13,381 bases of DNA, from the NCBI GenBank assembly GCA_020024235.1, contig JAHHUA010000035.1:1-13381 (forward strand), written 5' to 3'. Position 1 is the stretch's first letter; each line of letters starts with the position of its first letter. The position numbers and the translations under genes were made by a program. This DNA is from Oscillospiraceae bacterium. GTDB taxonomy: Bacteria > Bacillota > Clostridia > Oscillospirales > Ruminococcaceae. This document shows, piece after piece, positions 1 to 6,955 of this stretch. The notes under the pieces are model-generated. The model saw nothing but the letters and a program-made list of their open reading frames with translations, did no database searches and was not told where the DNA came from.

Positions 1-73
1 TATTTGTTTAAATTGTGTTAAAATTCATTGTGTGTAATTTTGGATAATATTCAGTAAAATCTTCATATTTTAT

Positions 74-80
74 GGGGGAG
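74..80 (+). promoter_or_regulatory. Shine-Dalgarno site of cbiD
   Basis: A G-rich GGGGGAG lies 5 bases before the ATG at 86 and fixes the cbiD start. The 73 bases before it are AT-rich and apparently non-coding. I could not pair any TATAAT-like box there (for example TAATAT at 45-50) with a credible -35 at normal spacing, so the operon promoter is probably outside the window. Confidence 0.6.
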
Positions 81-85
81 TTTTT

Positions 86-1240
86 ATGAGTTTTGAAAAT
101 TATATAGAAAAAAGCGGTAAAAATCTGAGATATGGATATACAACGGGAAGTTGTGCAGCTTTAGCGGCAAAAGCTGCTGCCGAAATGCTGCTTACTGGTA
201 ATAAATTAAAAAATGTTTCTATTATGACTCCTAAAGGATTTGAAGTAAATGTGGAATTACATGATATTGAAATAACAAAAGATTATGCAAGCTGTTCAGT
301 ACAGAAAGATGCAGGAGATGACCCCGATATAACTCATGAAAATTTTATTTATGCTAGGGTATGCAAAAATAAAAAAGCAGGTGTTCATATAGACGGTGGA
401 AAAGGCGTAGGCAGAGTAACAAGACCCGGACTTGACCAGCCTGTGGGCAATGCCGCTATAAACTCCGTTCCGAGAAAAATGATAGATGCAGAAGTGTCTG
501 CAATTTGCGATAAATATAATTATGATGGTGGTATGGATGTAATTATCAGTGTTCCCAACGGTGAAGAACTGGCAAGAAAAACTTTTAATTCTCAAATAGG
601 CATAGTTGGGGGGATATCCATACTGGGTACCAGTGGCATAGTGGAACCCCAAAGTGCACAGGCTCTTTTAGATTGTATAGAACTTGAACTGAAAGCATAT
701 AATGCCGAAAATATTAACTATGTAGTGCTGACCCCCGGAAATTATGGGGAGACTTTTTTGGGAGGATTTGAAAAGCTGAAAAATCCTCCTATGGTTAAAA
801 TTTCTAATTTTGTGGGAGATTCCCTCAAATATGCCATGAAACTTAATTTTAAATATATTCTTTTGGTGGGGCATATAGGCAAGTTTGCTAAGCTTGCTGG
901 AGGTATTACCAACACTCATTCCGATTACGGAGATTGCCGTGTGGAATTGATTGCCGCTCATGCTGCCTTGTGCGGAGCTAAAAAAGACACAATAGAAAAA
1001 ATAATGAATTCCGTTACAACAGATGACTGTATATCACATTTGGATGAAGCCGGAATAAGAGATGAAGTTTTAAAATCCATGCTGAAAAAAATACAGTATC
1101 ATATTGCCAGAAAAGTAAATGATGATGTGAAAATAGGTGCTTTGATATTCAGCAATAAATACGGTTTTTTGGGTCAGACAGAGGAAGCGGCGGAGGTTAT
1201 TGAATATATTAAAAATAAGGAATTTTCTAATGGAAAATAA
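86..1240 (+). CDS. cbiD: Cobalt-precorrin-5B C1-methyltransferase CbiD
   Basis: CbiD uses S-adenosylmethionine to methylate C-1 of the corrin ring, turning cobalt-precorrin-5B into cobalt-precorrin-6A in the anaerobic cobalamin pathway, in the cytoplasm. The 384-residue protein is of normal family length. Family signatures are visible: GYTTGSCAA (residues 17-25) near the N-terminus, KDAGDDPDIT (74-83), GGKGVGRVT (104-112), PVGNAAIN (119-126) and the GTSGIVEP block (181-188). The ATG at 86 has a GGGGGAG ribosome site 5 bases upstream. The last 11 bases overlap the next gene, so the two are translationally linked. CbiD marks the oxygen-independent route, since the aerobic route uses CobF at this point. 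The substrate should come from the CbiG reaction encoded next, and the product is reduced by CbiJ/CobK, two genes downstream. Identity is near certain. Confidence 0.97.
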   Translation: MSFENYIEKSGKNLRYGYTTGSCAALAAKAAAEMLLTGNKLKNVSIMTPKGFEVNVELHDIEITKDYASCSVQKDAGDDPDITHENFIYARVCKNKKAGVHIDGGKGVGRVTRPGLDQPVGNAAINSVPRKMIDAEVSAICDKYNYDGGMDVIISVPNGEELARKTFNSQIGIVGGISILGTSGIVEPQSAQALLDCIELELKAYNAENINYVVLTPGNYGETFLGGFEKLKNPPMVKISNFVGDSLKYAMKLNFKYILLVGHIGKFAKLAGGITNTHSDYGDCRVELIAAHAALCGAKKDTIEKIMNSVTTDDCISHLDEAGIRDEVLKSMLKKIQYHIARKVNDDVKIGALIFSNKYGFLGQTEEAAEVIEYIKNKEFSNGK

Positions 1241-1835
1241 ATTTGATTTTAAAGATTTTTTATATAAAAACAATTTGTTGGATGAAAATGATAAAACTGA
1301 AAAACTCCTTATCCAAAAAAAAAGAATAAAACTTAAATGTAACTTTGAAATTACCGGAAATTTGCCTGAGAATATAGTTTTAGACAATAAAAACTATGAT
1401 ATTGCAGTGAGTTTTTCAAATGAAGATGAGGCTAAGCTTATTCCAAAAATAATAACAGTGGGAATTGGCTGCCGAAAAGACAAAGCTTTTGAGGAATTAT
1501 TTGATTTTTACCACAGCACTTTAAAAGAACTGAAAATCTCAGAGAAATCCGTGGAAAAAATAGTGAGTATAGATATAAAGAAAAATGAATTGGGACTTAT
1601 TGAGCTTGCTGAAAAACAAAATGTACCATTTATTACATTTTCATCAGAAGAACTTTTAAAAGCTGAGGGGGATTTTTCTTCATCGGGTTTTGTAAAAAGC
1701 ATTACAGGAGTTGACAATGTATGTGAAAGAAGTGCAAAACTGGGTTCTGATAACGGAAAAATACTTCTGCACAAAAAAGCTTTTAACGGAATGACCATTT
1801 CGGTGGCAGAAAAGAAATATAAAATCAAATTCTGA
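1230..1835 (+). CDS. cbiG: Short CbiG-like cobalt-precorrin-5A hydrolase, CbiG_N domain missing
   Basis: CbiG opens the delta-lactone of cobalt-precorrin-5A and releases the two-carbon fragment as acetaldehyde. I place the start at the ATG at 1230, with AAGG 9 bases upstream, giving 201 residues; an in-frame TTG at 1200 would add ten. Residues 77-201 are a CbiG_C/CobE domain: VGIGCRKD (77-84), a TGVDNVCERSA block (159-169) and the HKKAFNGMTISVAE end. Residues 3-75 resemble the CbiG middle domain as I recall it, from its usual start (NGKF-A-V-D-like, here NKFDFKDF) to the LIPKI stretch before VGIGC. What is absent is the N-terminal domain of about 120-130 residues; full CbiG is about 320-380 residues. 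No stop or frameshift remnant is seen, because the gene begins inside cbiD. Either the missing domain is encoded elsewhere or this enzyme manages without it. The family call is firm; full activity is uncertain. Confidence 0.85.
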   Translation: MENKFDFKDFLYKNNLLDENDKTEKLLIQKKRIKLKCNFEITGNLPENIVLDNKNYDIAVSFSNEDEAKLIPKIITVGIGCRKDKAFEELFDFYHSTLKELKISEKSVEKIVSIDIKKNELGLIELAEKQNVPFITFSSEELLKAEGDFSSSGFVKSITGVDNVCERSAKLGSDNGKILLHKKAFNGMTISVAEKKYKIKF

Positions 1836-1850
1836 AACAGAGGTAAAAAG

Positions 1851-2597
1851 ATGAGTAAATTTTTGATTTTCGGCGGAACCAGTGAAGAACATAAAATTAT
1901 ACAGGAACTTTGGCAAAAACATGATTTAACACTCTGTATTACCAGTCAATATGGGGCTCAGTTAGTTGAAAATACAGAAAATAAAGTTAAAATTTCAGTG
2001 GGAAGAAAAGATTTACCGGAAATAATTGAGCTTATAAAAAATGAAAAATATGATGGAATTATTGATGCAACTCATCCATACGCTAAAATAATTACCGAAA
2101 ATCTTAAAAAAGCTTCTAAGGAAACAGGAGTTAATTATTACAGGGTTATCAGAGAAAAAAGCAGTGGTGATAACTGCATTTTGGTAAACAGTATAGCAGA
2201 GGCAGCGGATTTTCTTAAAAATACATCAGGAAATATATTGCTGACTACCGGCAGCAAAGAATTAAAACCTTTTACTGAGATAGAAAATTTTGAGGAAAGA
2301 ATTTATCCTCGGGTTTTGCCCACAGTGGATTCCATAAATATATGCACACAACTCAGGTTTTCATCTTCACATATAATTGCTGTGCAGGGTCCTTTTTCCG
2401 AGGAATTAAATACAGCGATGATGAAACAGTTTAAGATAAAATATATGGTTACAAAAGACGGAGGAAAAGCAGGAGGATTTCCTGAAAAAATTTCCGCCGC
2501 AGAAAAAATGAATGTGGGGGTGATTTTGATAAACAGAGAACCTGAAACAGGTTATTCAATGGAAGAACTTGTGGAAATGCTTTTAAAAAAGGAGTAA
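1851..2597 (+). CDS. cbiJ: Cobalt-precorrin-6A reductase CbiJ/CobK
   Basis: This enzyme reduces the macrocycle of cobalt-precorrin-6A to cobalt-precorrin-6B with a nicotinamide cofactor. The 248-residue length is normal. Visible family motifs are the N-terminal FGGTSE (7-12) of a nucleotide-binding fold, DATHPYA (72-78), LLTTGSKEL (120-128), RVLPT (154-158), QGPFS (189-193) and TKDGG followed by GGF (201-210). The ATG at 1851 is preceded by AGAGG at a good distance. It sits 15 bases after cbiG and 6 bases before cbiET, consistent with one operon. Sequence alone does not tell the NADH-using CbiJ from the NADPH-using CobK; I use cbiJ because the surrounding genes belong to the anaerobic pathway. 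Confidence 0.94.
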   Translation: MSKFLIFGGTSEEHKIIQELWQKHDLTLCITSQYGAQLVENTENKVKISVGRKDLPEIIELIKNEKYDGIIDATHPYAKIITENLKKASKETGVNYYRVIREKSSGDNCILVNSIAEAADFLKNTSGNILLTTGSKELKPFTEIENFEERIYPRVLPTVDSINICTQLRFSSSHIIAVQGPFSEELNTAMMKQFKIKYMVTKDGGKAGGFPEKISAAEKMNVGVILINREPETGYSMEELVEMLLKKE

Positions 2598-2603
2598 ACC
2601 GAT

Positions 2604-3803
2604 ATGAAAATTTCCATTGTGGGAATGGGAGCAGCCAAAGATGAATATATGCTCCCAAAAGCAAAAGAAATTATAGAAAGCGCAGAACTTATCATAGGTG
2701 CTAAAAGACTTACTGACAGTATAAAACAAGATGGGAAAAAAGTTTTAAACCTTATTTCGCCTAAAGATATATATGACAGTGCGGTAAATTCAGGCTGTGA
2801 GAATATAGCAGTTTTAATGAGTGGGGATACAGGATTTTACAGCGGAGCTAAAGGACTTATGAATATAATTAAAGAAAACAAAGGAAATGCAGAAATAATT
2901 CCTGCTTTATCCAGTGTTCAGCTTTTTGCCGCAAAACTCCAAAGACCCTGGCAGAACTGGAAACTGTCTTCGGCACACGGAGTAGATATAAATATATGCT
3001 CTGTGGTGGACAGAAACTATGAAAGTTTTTTTCTCACCGGTGGAAAATGGACAGTAAAGGAAATATGTCGGGATTTGACAAAAAGGGGTTTAGGAGAACT
3101 TAAAATACATATCGGAGAAAATTTAGGCTGTGAAAAAGAAAAAATTTCTCAAGGCTATGTAAAAGATTTTACTAAAACAGAAATTTCTGATTTGTCTGTG
3201 TGTCTTGTAGAAAATAGCTGTCCCAATACCCGCAGTGCTGTTTCTATAAAAGATGATGATTTTATCAGAGGAAAAATTCCAATGACAAAAGAAGAAGTGC
3301 GTTCAGTAGTTATTTCAAAAATGAAAATATGCAGAAATGACATAATTTATGATGTGGGGGCGGGTACAGGTTCGGTTTCAGTGGAAGCAGCTTTGTCAGC
3401 TTATGAGGGTCATGTTTATGCTGTGGAAAGAGAATCTGAGGGTATAGACCTTATAAAGCAAAATGCAGAAAAGCACAGGGCATTTAACCTCACTGCTGTT
3501 TTGGGGACAGCTCCCGAAATGCTTGCAGAACTGCCAAAACCTGATGTGGTATTTATAGGTGGCAGCGGTGGAAATATGGAAGAAATTTTGAATTTGGTAT
3601 TTCAAAAAAATTCAAAAGCAAGAATAGTTATCACAGCAGTTTCTTTGGAAACATTAAGTGAAATAACAAAGCTTTTTAGGAAATTTAATATTCAAAATGA
3701 TGAGGTTGTTCAAATTTCCGTAAGCCGTGCAAAATTAATGGGCAGATATCATCTGCTTATGGGACAAAACCCTGTTTTTATACTGAGCGGAAATGGAATA
3801 TAA
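2604..3803 (+). CDS. cbiET: Fused precorrin-6Y/6B C5,15-methyltransferase (decarboxylating) CbiE-CbiT
   Basis: This 399-residue protein joins CbiE and CbiT in one chain, as in CobL. It methylates C-5 and C-15 and decarboxylates the C-12 acetate side chain, taking cobalt-precorrin-6B to cobalt-precorrin-8. Residues 1 to about 205 are the CbiE tetrapyrrole-methylase fold: IVGMGA near the N-terminus, SGDTGFYS (73-80) and the SAHG element near 123. Residues from about 220 are CbiT, a class I SAM methyltransferase: IPMTKEEVR (225-233), the SAM-binding DVGAGTGS (250-257), acidic E275 at the end of the second strand, and FIGGSGG (317-323). A GGAG site precedes the ATG at 2604. It is the last cobalamin gene here. 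Fusion of the two domains is common in Firmicutes, so this is not an anomaly. Confidence 0.95.
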   Translation: MKISIVGMGAAKDEYMLPKAKEIIESAELIIGAKRLTDSIKQDGKKVLNLISPKDIYDSAVNSGCENIAVLMSGDTGFYSGAKGLMNIIKENKGNAEIIPALSSVQLFAAKLQRPWQNWKLSSAHGVDINICSVVDRNYESFFLTGGKWTVKEICRDLTKRGLGELKIHIGENLGCEKEKISQGYVKDFTKTEISDLSVCLVENSCPNTRSAVSIKDDDFIRGKIPMTKEEVRSVVISKMKICRNDIIYDVGAGTGSVSVEAALSAYEGHVYAVERESEGIDLIKQNAEKHRAFNLTAVLGTAPEMLAELPKPDVVFIGGSGGNMEEILNLVFQKNSKARIVITAVSLETLSEITKLFRKFNIQNDEVVQISVSRAKLMGRYHLLMGQNPVFILSGNGI

Positions 3804-3833
3804 AATAAAATTTATTTTTTTGGAGGTTATCAC

Positions 3834-5141
3834 ATGAAGAAGAACAAAGTATTGACAGACTCACTAGTTATAGGATTTGCACTTTTTGCAATGTTCTTTG
3901 GTGCAGGAAATTTGATTTTCCCACCATACTTGGGATTTGGTTCGGCATCTAACTGGTTTTGGGGATTTATGGCGTATATTATCACAGATATAGGACTTTC
4001 TATATTTGCTCTTTTGATGATTGCTAAAAAAGGACATGGTTCTACAGGTATTACCGAAGTTATCGGTGAAAAATGGTCAACAGTTCTTTTGGTTGTAAAT
4101 ACAATTTGTTTAGGTCCCCTTATTGCTATTCCCAGAACAGGGGCTACAACTTTTGAATTTGCCGTACAGCCCATATTCCCTTCATATATTAACTCATGGG
4201 TTTCAGGAATAATTTTCTTTACAGTGGTAGTTTTATTTAGCTTAAAACAAAATAAAATTATAGATATTATAGGTACAATTCTGACACCGATTATGTTGGT
4301 AACTTTGGCTTTGCTGATTATAAAAGGTATTATGTCACCTTTGGGAACACCTAATTATAACGAAAATGTAAAAGGTGTTTTATCAGCAGGTATAAAAGCC
4401 GGATACCAAACCATGGATATGATGGGTGTTACTATTTTATCTGTTGCCTTAATGGCAAGTATAAAGCAAAAAGGTTATTCAACTAAAAAAGAACAGTCAA
4501 ATATGATTGCTCTATCCGGTTTGGTAGCATCAGTAGGACTTTTTGTTGTTTACTGCGGTTTGGCTTATTTGGGAGCTACAGTTTCTACTGTTTATCCTAC
4601 ACATCTTCAACAAGCTGAACTTCTTATAGCTATTACTAAAGGTCTTATGGGACAAAGCGGTGTTATACTTCTAGGTGTTATTGTTGCAGCTGCCTGTCTT
4701 ACAACAGCTATAGGTTTGGTAGCTTCTTCTGCACAATATTTCAGCGATGTTACTCACGGAAAACTAAAGTATGAATATTTGGTAATTGCAATCAGTGTAT
4801 TCAGCTGTATTGTTTCCAATGCAGGAATTTCAAATATTATTGCATTTGCAGCTCCTATTCTTGATGTAATTTATCCGATACTTTTGGTGCTTACATTTAT
4901 GGCATTATTTTCTGAACGTATCAAAAATGATAATGTATATAAAGGTGCTACAATGGGTGCTTTAATAGTCAGCATTATAGGGCTGCAGTCAAAATTTACA
5001 GGATTTAATTTAGGTATAGATTATCTTCCTTTTGCAAGCTTGGGATTTGGCTGGATAGTACCTGCATTTATAGGTGGTATTGTTGGTCATTTTGTAAAAC
5101 CTAAAAAATACAAAACCGAAATTGCCAAGGAAAATATTTAA
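3834..5141 (+). CDS. brnQ: Branched-chain amino acid : cation symporter BrnQ
   Basis: A 435-residue LIVCS-family carrier that imports leucine, isoleucine and valine with sodium (or protons) through the cytoplasmic membrane. The family signature AMFFGAGNLIFPP is at residues 19-31, right after the first hydrophobic segment. The rest shows about twelve hydrophobic stretches and few charges except in short loops and the lysine-rich tail. Length is typical. The ATG at 3834 has a strong TTGGAGG site. The gap to cbiET is only 30 bases, AT-rich, with no terminator and no convincing promoter, so read-through from the cobalamin operon is likely unless a promoter hides inside cbiET. No branched-chain metabolic genes are adjacent. 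Substrate range is inferred from the family. Confidence 0.95.
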   Translation: MKKNKVLTDSLVIGFALFAMFFGAGNLIFPPYLGFGSASNWFWGFMAYIITDIGLSIFALLMIAKKGHGSTGITEVIGEKWSTVLLVVNTICLGPLIAIPRTGATTFEFAVQPIFPSYINSWVSGIIFFTVVVLFSLKQNKIIDIIGTILTPIMLVTLALLIIKGIMSPLGTPNYNENVKGVLSAGIKAGYQTMDMMGVTILSVALMASIKQKGYSTKKEQSNMIALSGLVASVGLFVVYCGLAYLGATVSTVYPTHLQQAELLIAITKGLMGQSGVILLGVIVAAACLTTAIGLVASSAQYFSDVTHGKLKYEYLVIAISVFSCIVSNAGISNIIAFAAPILDVIYPILLVLTFMALFSERIKNDNVYKGATMGALIVSIIGLQSKFTGFNLGIDYLPFASLGFGWIVPAFIGGIVGHFVKPKKYKTEIAKENI

Positions 5142-5147
5142 ATAAAT

Positions 5148-5176
5148 TTGATAATCATTTTTATTTTTAATATCAT
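5148..5176 (+). promoter_or_regulatory. Putative sigma-A promoter for glpK
   Basis: TTGATA (5148-5153) and TATCAT (5171-5176) are separated by exactly 17 bases, each one mismatch from TTGACA and TATAAT. Transcription would begin near 5183, leaving a leader of about 17 bases that contains the glpK ribosome site. A second box, TATAAT at 5178-5183, has no good -35 partner. This is prediction only; AT-rich spacers give chance matches. Confidence 0.5.
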
Positions 5177-5183
5177 ATATAAT

Positions 5184-5190
5184 GAAAGGA
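5184..5190 (+). promoter_or_regulatory. Shine-Dalgarno site deciding the glpK TTG start
   Basis: GAAAGGA ends 9 bases before the TTG at 5200. The alternative in-frame ATG at 5182 lies before this site, has no ribosome site of its own, and sits at or before the predicted transcription start. Confidence 0.6.
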
Positions 5191-5199
5191 ATTCTAAAA

Positions 5200-6711
5200 T
5201 TGAAAAAAAAGTATATTTTGGCTCTCGACCAGGGAACTACAAGTTCCAGAGCAGTTATATTTGACCATGAACAAAATATTGTGAGTATGGTGCAGAGAGA
5301 GTATACTCAATATTACCCCAAGGAAAGCTGGGTTGAACACGATCCTATAGACATATATGCCACACAATATTCAGTTATGATGGAAGCGGTGGTTAAATGT
5401 GAAATAAATCCCGAAGAAATAGCAGGCATAGGTATTACAAATCAGCGTGAAACTACTATTGTATGGGAAAAATCCACCGGCAGACCTATTTATAATGCTA
5501 TTGTTTGGCAATGTCGCAGAACTGCCGAAATGTGCGACAATATAAAAGAAAACAAGGAACTTACAGAATATATAAAAGAAAATACAGGTTTAATTCCTGA
5601 TGCATATTTTTCAGCCACTAAAATAAAATGGATTTTGGACAATGTAAACGGAGCCAGAGAAAAAGCCGAAAGAGGAGAACTTCTTTTTGGAACAGTGGAT
5701 ACTTGGCTTATTTGGAAACTCACAAAGGGTGAGGTTCATATAACTGACTATACCAATGCCTCCAGAACCATGCTTTTTAACATAAAAACTTTGAAATGGG
5801 ACGAAAAACTGCTTAAAGAATTTAATATTCCAAAGTCCATGATGCCAAAAGTTTGCAATAGTTCTGAAATTTACGGCTATACTCAAATTGAAAATGCTGT
5901 TGTACCTATTTCAGGTGTGGCAGGGGATCAACAGGCAGCTCTTTTCGGTCAGGCTTGCTTTAATGAAGGTGAAGCTAAAAATACATATGGTACAGGATGT
6001 TTTCTTTTGATGAATACAGGTGATAAAATCTGCCGCAGCGAAAACGGACTTTTGACCACTATTGCAATAGGCTTGGATGGAAAAATCACTTACGCTTTGG
6101 AGGGAAGTGTTTTTGTGGGAGGTGCTGTAATACAGTGGCTCCGTGATGAAATGAGATTTATCTCCGAAAGCCGTGATGTGGAATATTATGCAGGCAAAGT
6201 TGAGGATACATCAGGAGTTTATTTTGTACCGGCTTTTACGGGTTTGGGAGCTCCTTACTGGGATATGTACGCCAGAGGCTGTATTATGGGCATTACAAGA
6301 GGCACAAAGCGTGAACATATAATCAGAGCGGCAGAGGAATCTATAGCATATCAGTGCATGGAACTTGTAAAAGCCATGGAAGAAGATATGGACACCAAAA
6401 TATCCATGCTTAATGTAGATGGTGGAGCCAGCCGGGACAGTTTCCTTTTACAGTTCCAAGCTGATATATTGGATAAACAGGTTTTCAGACCTACTGTTAA
6501 AGAAACCACAGCTTTAGGTGCGGCATATTTAGCAGGACTTTCTACAGGGTTTTGGAACAATTTAGATGACCTTAAATCTTACCGCCAATGTGAAAGAGTT
6601 TATAAGCCTAATTTCTCCGAGGAAAAGAGAGAAAATCTTATTAAAAATTGGAGAAAAGCAGTAGGCAGAAGCAGAAATTGGGTAGATAGCTATTCTACTG
6701 ATGAAAACTAA
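5200..6711 (+). CDS. glpK: Glycerol kinase GlpK
   Basis: GlpK phosphorylates glycerol with ATP to sn-glycerol 3-phosphate in the cytoplasm. I choose the TTG at 5200 (503 residues, the usual length) over the ATG at 5182 because of the ribosome site at 5184-5190. With this start the numbering agrees with known GlpK: phosphate loop LDQGTTSSR (9-17), glycerol contacts R83 and E84 in TNQRETT, Y136, and the catalytic base D243 in GVAGDQQAA. The nucleotide-side DGGAS motif is present in the C-terminal half. Between about 222 and 240 it lacks the His-containing HFYG-type loop that HPr phosphorylates in enterococcal and bacillar enzymes, so this form of PTS control is unlikely. No glycerol facilitator, glpD or regulator lies in the window. 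A long hairpin terminator follows. Confidence 0.97.
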   Translation: MKKKYILALDQGTTSSRAVIFDHEQNIVSMVQREYTQYYPKESWVEHDPIDIYATQYSVMMEAVVKCEINPEEIAGIGITNQRETTIVWEKSTGRPIYNAIVWQCRRTAEMCDNIKENKELTEYIKENTGLIPDAYFSATKIKWILDNVNGAREKAERGELLFGTVDTWLIWKLTKGEVHITDYTNASRTMLFNIKTLKWDEKLLKEFNIPKSMMPKVCNSSEIYGYTQIENAVVPISGVAGDQQAALFGQACFNEGEAKNTYGTGCFLLMNTGDKICRSENGLLTTIAIGLDGKITYALEGSVFVGGAVIQWLRDEMRFISESRDVEYYAGKVEDTSGVYFVPAFTGLGAPYWDMYARGCIMGITRGTKREHIIRAAEESIAYQCMELVKAMEEDMDTKISMLNVDGGASRDSFLLQFQADILDKQVFRPTVKETTALGAAYLAGLSTGFWNNLDDLKSYRQCERVYKPNFSEEKRENLIKNWRKAVGRSRNWVDSYSTDEN

Positions 6712-6715
6712 AAAC

Positions 6716-6731
6716 TACTGATAAATCAGTA
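6716..6731. repeat. Short perfect inverted repeat after glpK
   Basis: TACTGAT and ATCAGTA form a 7-base perfect inverted repeat with a 2-base centre, starting 5 bases after the glpK stop. It has no T tract, so it is not a terminator by itself. The near-zero loop fits a dyad protein site or chance better than an RNA hairpin. A weaker pair, ATTTAAG/CTTAAAT, follows at 6741-6767. Confidence 0.3.
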
Positions 6732-6780
6732 ATGTGAAAGATTTAAGCATGAATTTTTGACTTAAATTAGAATTTATTAA

Positions 6781-6843
6781 AAAAATCGCCTAAACATTTT
6801 GAATGATTAACACCATTCAGATGTTTAGGTGATTTTTATTTTT
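6781..6843 (+). terminator. Rho-independent terminator after glpK
   Basis: AAAAATCGCCTAAACAT (6781-6797) pairs with ATGTTTAGGTGATTTTT (6821-6837), 17 pairs with one G-U wobble. The stem continues inward as GAATG (6801-6805) with CATTC (6814-6818) around a short loop. A T-rich tract follows. Because the upstream side is A-rich, it could also work in the other direction. It separates glpK from the germination operon. Confidence 0.9.
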
Positions 6844-6905
6844 ACTGTGTTTATTTAAAATTGGGATAAGCAAAAATTTTCTCTTTATATGCTTAAATTT
6901 AGTTT

Positions 6906-6934
6906 GATTAAATTTTCCTTTTTTGTCCATATTA
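6906..6934 (+). promoter_or_regulatory. Putative sigma-G (forespore) promoter of the germinant receptor operon
   Basis: CATATTA (6928-6934) matches the sigma-G -10 pattern CATNHTA. GATTA (6906-6910), 17 bases upstream, matches the -35 pattern GMATR at four of five positions. Transcription would start near 6941, just at the AAAAGGAGG ribosome site, giving a very short leader. Receptor operons of this kind are sigma-G dependent in Bacillus subtilis, so the context agrees; the site is predicted, not proven. Confidence 0.5.
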
Positions 6935-6955
6935 ACTATAAAAAGGAGGTATAGA

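Noticed and set aside
1..85. Cobalamin riboswitch or promoter upstream of cbiD
   Set aside because: The stretch is too short for a cobalamin riboswitch and shows no B12-box-like or paired structure. TAATAT at 45-50 has no usable -35.
296..961. Minus-strand open frames opposite cbiD, and similar ones opposite the other genes
   Set aside because: They lie wholly opposite confidently assigned genes, lack ribosome sites and resemble no family. They are by-products of the coding strand.
3742..3756. Inverted repeat GCAGAT-ATC-ATCTGC near the end of cbiET
   Set aside because: It falls within conserved CbiT coding sequence, has no T tract and is 78 bases from brnQ. Chance is the simplest reading.
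3803..3825. AT-only palindrome between cbiET and brnQ as a terminator
   Set aside because: The arms (AAATAAA/TTTATTT) meet with a one-base centre, so no stable RNA hairpin can form, and there are no G-C pairs.
5182..5199. ATG at 5182 as glpK start
   Set aside because: It has no ribosome site and sits at the predicted transcription start. The TTG at 5200 has GAAAGGA at 9 bases and gives GlpK-standard numbering.
6923..6955. TTG at 6923 as the start of the GerA-type gene
   Set aside because: It lies within the predicted promoter, upstream of the ribosome site AAAAGGAGGT, which serves the ATG at 6956.
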